The notes beneath the pieces were generated by a model. It had not been told where the DNA came from. It searched no databases and worked only from the letters and a program-made list of their open reading frames with translations. Below are positions 15,429 through 16,917 of a stretch of 16,917 bases of DNA, piece by piece. The DNA is from Verrucomicrobiia bacterium (GTDB taxonomy: Bacteria > Verrucomicrobiota > Verrucomicrobiia > Opitutales > Opitutaceae): contig JAUHWE010000021.1 in assembly GCA_030424825.1 (NCBI GenBank), positions 1-16,917 of the forward strand, in the 5' to 3' direction. How positions within the stretch are numbered: the stretch's first letter is position 1; every line of letters starts with the position of its first letter. A program made the position numbers and the translations under genes.

Positions 15429-16400
15429 CTACACTTCTTCGCCAGTGGCGCTTTTATCTTTGGCCGCCTTATTACGCTCTTTCGCAAGCACCTTAATGAT
15501 ATTTATGAGACTTTCTACAGGATACTCAAGCCCAATGGAAACCAGGCGTTCTTCTTCTTCAACCACAAGGTTGTTCATAAGCGTACTCAATCGCTCATCA
15601 CCCACCTCGGCAAAGGAGGCCAGAGCCACCATGCCTTGTATGATTCGAGACAACTGGTTAGACGTTTCAGAATCTGGAGTCGAGAGGGCTATCTTGGTCT
15701 TAAACATGTCACCCTGCTCCCCCAGCGCAATATGTCCTCCTTGAGCTTTCTGTAGGACGCGGGCTTGAGGCGGCATGTCTGCAATTGCGTCAAACCCCTC
15801 GACTGTAGCTAGGAAGAAAAATCCCGGCTCGTCCGATCGCATCAGCTTCGAATTGCTGTTCTCGATATTCTTGGTCCTTCCCTCAATGACCTGCTGCGCC
15901 TTTTCAATCTGCTCGTATGACTTGCTGGAAACCCATACATCATCCTGCAAAAAGGTCGCGTATAGTTCGTTCCCAATCAAGTAGGTGTCATGAGCTTTCC
16001 CCTCGAGTCGCTTTACGTTCGATTTCCCATCTGTCTCCATTTCCAGACTAGCAATGTAACCATCAATGATCGATCGAGCTCGCTTACCGGTCTTAACAAC
16101 AAGGACACTATTCAATTCCGGATCTTTAGTAATGCTGGATCCGTAAGCGGTTAGCGAGTGAAGCTCCTCGGCAACCAGATCGACGTCGATCGAGATCGGT
16201 GAATCATTGTTCTTGGCGATCTCCTCTCGAATTGAGGCCAAAAGAAACTCCCCCATAACGGAGTCTTTCAGGTCTTCAAAATCCAGATGCGCCAACCATT
16301 GAGCATCGTTTGCCACATGGGTCTTATCCAATGGACCTCCGAAACCTGTGAATCCGAATGCGGTTGCTGTAAAAATAAATATCAGTTTGTTCATAATCAT
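15429..16400 (-). CDS. Exported protein of unknown function in the ECF sigma operon
   Basis: A 323-residue protein with a signal-peptide-like N-terminus (MIMNK then the hydrophobic LIFIFTATAFGFTGFGG, residues 6-22), so it should leave the cytoplasm. No cysteine follows the hydrophobic segment, so it is not an obvious lipoprotein. The mature part starts with NDAQWLAHLDFEDLKDSVMGEFLLASI and continues with alternating beta and helical stretches (LNSVLVVKTGKRARSIIDGYI, YLIGNELYATFLQDDVWVSS), ending in a lysine-rich tail. The family is not recognised. GGAGGG ends 5 bases before the ATG at 16400, supporting that start over the ATG at 16394. It lies directly upstream of, and in line with, the sigma gene, so it may be a target or sensor partner of the ECF system. 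Confidence 0.75.
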   Translation of the reverse strand: MIMNKLIFIFTATAFGFTGFGGPLDKTHVANDAQWLAHLDFEDLKDSVMGEFLLASIREEIAKNNDSPISIDVDLVAEELHSLTAYGSSITKDPELNSVLVVKTGKRARSIIDGYIASLEMETDGKSNVKRLEGKAHDTYLIGNELYATFLQDDVWVSSKSYEQIEKAQQVIEGRTKNIENSNSKLMRSDEPGFFFLATVEGFDAIADMPPQARVLQKAQGGHIALGEQGDMFKTKIALSTPDSETSNQLSRIIQGMVALASFAEVGDERLSTLMNNLVVEEEERLVSIGLEYPVESLINIIKVLAKERNKAAKDKSATGEEV

Positions 16401-16405
16401 TAATT

Positions 16406-16411
16406 CCCTCC
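16406..16411 (-). promoter_or_regulatory. Strong ribosome binding site of the exported-protein gene
   Basis: GGAGGG on the minus strand, 5 bases before the ATG at 16400. It is one of the few clear Shine-Dalgarno sequences in the window, where most genes have none, and it decides the start between the two ATGs at 16400 and 16394. Confidence 0.6.
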
Positions 16412-16420
16412 GACCTGCTA

Positions 16421-16447
16421 TACACGCAGCGATCGAATGGGGTTACA
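16421..16447 (-). promoter_or_regulatory. Candidate ECF-type promoter of the exported-protein/sigma/anti-sigma operon
   Basis: On the minus strand, TGTAAC (16442-16447) and CGTGTA (16421-16426) are 15 bases apart. The AAC-containing -35 and CGT-containing -10 are of the kind recognised by many ECF factors (for example Bacillus SigW/SigX, which use 16-17 bases). The start point would lie just before the GGAGGG ribosome site. A 7-bp inverted repeat (AGCGATC/GATCGCT, 16428-16434 and 16448-16454) overlaps it. The spacing is one base short, so confidence is limited. Confidence 0.35.
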
Positions 16448-16484
16448 GATCGCTCGATAAATAAATTACACGAAACGATTCCCC

Positions 16485-16503
16485 GGCAATTCTTAGAATT
16501 GCC
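16485..16503 (-). terminator. Perfect hairpin after the M48-like gene
   Basis: GGCAATTC and GAATTGCC form a perfect 8-bp stem with a 3-base loop, 6 bases past the stop of the peptidase-like gene. No U-tract follows on the minus strand, so it may be a weak terminator or an mRNA-stabilising hairpin separating that gene from the ECF operon. Confidence 0.45.
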
Positions 16504-16509
16504 TGAACC

Positions 16510-16917
16510 TTAATTGACGGGCGGTTCGATTACTTCGCTACCCGACTCGATCGGGTTGGACACTTCAAGCGGGTCTATTCGCTTCCATTCGCCAGCGAGA
16601 TATTCGGTCGGATAAACGGGCTCCCCTTTCAACCGTTTCTCTTCGATCTCCCCAACCACTTGCCTCATGGCCTCGACTCGTTCCCGCGAAACTCGATCCA
16701 ATACTTTTTTCTCCTTCAAGAGCTTTTCCTCCCAGAAGTCTGGGTAGCCGCTGATATCGACCCCGGAATTCGCCAAGGCATACAAGGCAAGTATATCCGA
16801 CTCAATCTGGAAACCCGCCCTGTGGGCGTTTCGTCCCATACTGCCAAAGATGCCTCCGGTATTCACTCCAGAGACCGCAGCGGCAATGTCCAGAACACTG
16901 CCGATAAACTCGTTTTG
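16510..16917 (-). CDS. C-terminal part of a probable M48-family metallopeptidase (5'-truncated by window edge)
   Basis: The frame is open to the last base of the window, giving 135 visible residues; the GTG at 16866 is internal and not the start. The segment FQIESDILALYALANSGVDISGYPDFWEE matches the third part of the M48 zinc-protease pattern, in which a Glu (here in ESD) is the third zinc ligand and is followed by a helix and a GYDP-like turn before a conserved Phe-Trp. A charged helical stretch (KEKKVLDRVSRERVEAM) and a proline-rich tail follow. The catalytic HExxH would lie outside the window, so activity cannot be judged. It is upstream of, and co-directional with, the ECF operon, 109 bases away with a hairpin between. 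Envelope quality control would suit the context, by inference only. Confidence 0.55.
   Translation of the reverse strand, partial: QNEFIGSVLDIAAAVSGVNTGGIFGSMGRNAHRAGFQIESDILALYALANSGVDISGYPDFWEEKLLKEKKVLDRVSRERVEAMRQVVGEIEEKRLKGEPVYPTEYLAGEWKRIDPLEVSNPIESGSEVIEPPVN

Noticed and set aside
15423..15432. CTAGCCCTAC near the end of the exported-protein gene, resembling a palindrome arm end
   Set aside because: Only a 10-base match to one arm of the repeat at 3647 and no second arm nearby, so chance is the simplest explanation.
1..16917. tRNA, rRNA, CRISPR arrays, riboswitches
   Set aside because: Looked for T-loop-like GGTTCGA motifs, regular repeat-spacer patterns and known leader structures by eye; none was convincing.

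Overview
The window looks like a stretch of ordinary chromosome from a Gram-negative-type bacterium, most probably a member of Verrucomicrobiota (Opitutae / Puniceicoccales-like). That placement is an inference. It rests on an AsmA-like outer-membrane biogenesis protein, moderate-to-high GC with most start codons lacking a Shine-Dalgarno sequence, GTAGGG...CGCTTGCG palindromic repeats, and a GxxExxY gene flanked by CACGGATG repeats, a combination I associate with that phylum. No rRNA, tRNA, CRISPR array or phage genes were seen.

Layout, left to right. (1) 1-3595, + strand: dnaE, the replicative DNA polymerase III alpha subunit, cut at its 5' end by the window edge. (2) 3596-3766: convergent spacer with a 78-bp palindromic repeat. 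(3) 3767-4522, - strand: membrane-anchored AsmA-like protein with a good sigma70-type promoter. (4) 4523-5062: long divergent spacer without a convincing gene. (5) 5063-6369, + strand: a short-chain dehydrogenase overlapping a DoxX-like membrane protein by 13 bp. (6) 6370-6608: spacer with a second palindromic repeat of the same family. (7) 6609-9867, - strand: a run of metabolic genes, in transcription order a metallo-beta-lactamase-fold hydrolase, a RibD-like protein whose deaminase domain has lost its zinc ligands, RdgB (non-canonical NTP pyrophosphatase, overlapping the RibD-like gene) and a YihX-like HAD phosphatase. (8) 9965-14212, + strand: leuB and alaS, with a 457-bp cassette between them consisting of a GxxExxY gene inside 31-bp terminal inverted repeats. 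(9) 14288-16917, - strand: in transcription order, the C-terminal part of a probable M48 peptidase (cut by the window edge), a secreted protein of unknown function, an ECF sigma factor and a single-pass probable anti-sigma factor.

How the parts may work together. The ECF sigma factor, its likely membrane anti-sigma factor and the exported protein form an envelope-signalling unit; a TGTAAC/CGTGTA element before the exported-protein gene could be an autoregulated ECF promoter. The RibD-like reductase, RdgB, HAD phosphatase and MBL hydrolase could be a small metabolite-processing group. A HAD phosphatase near a reductase-only RibD is suggestive, because riboflavin synthesis needs both a reductase and a HAD-type phosphatase. 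The two observations most worth following are the inverted-repeat-bounded GxxExxY cassette that fills the leuB-alaS junction almost exactly, with its start codon inside the terminal repeat, and the RibD homologue with a degenerate deaminase domain.
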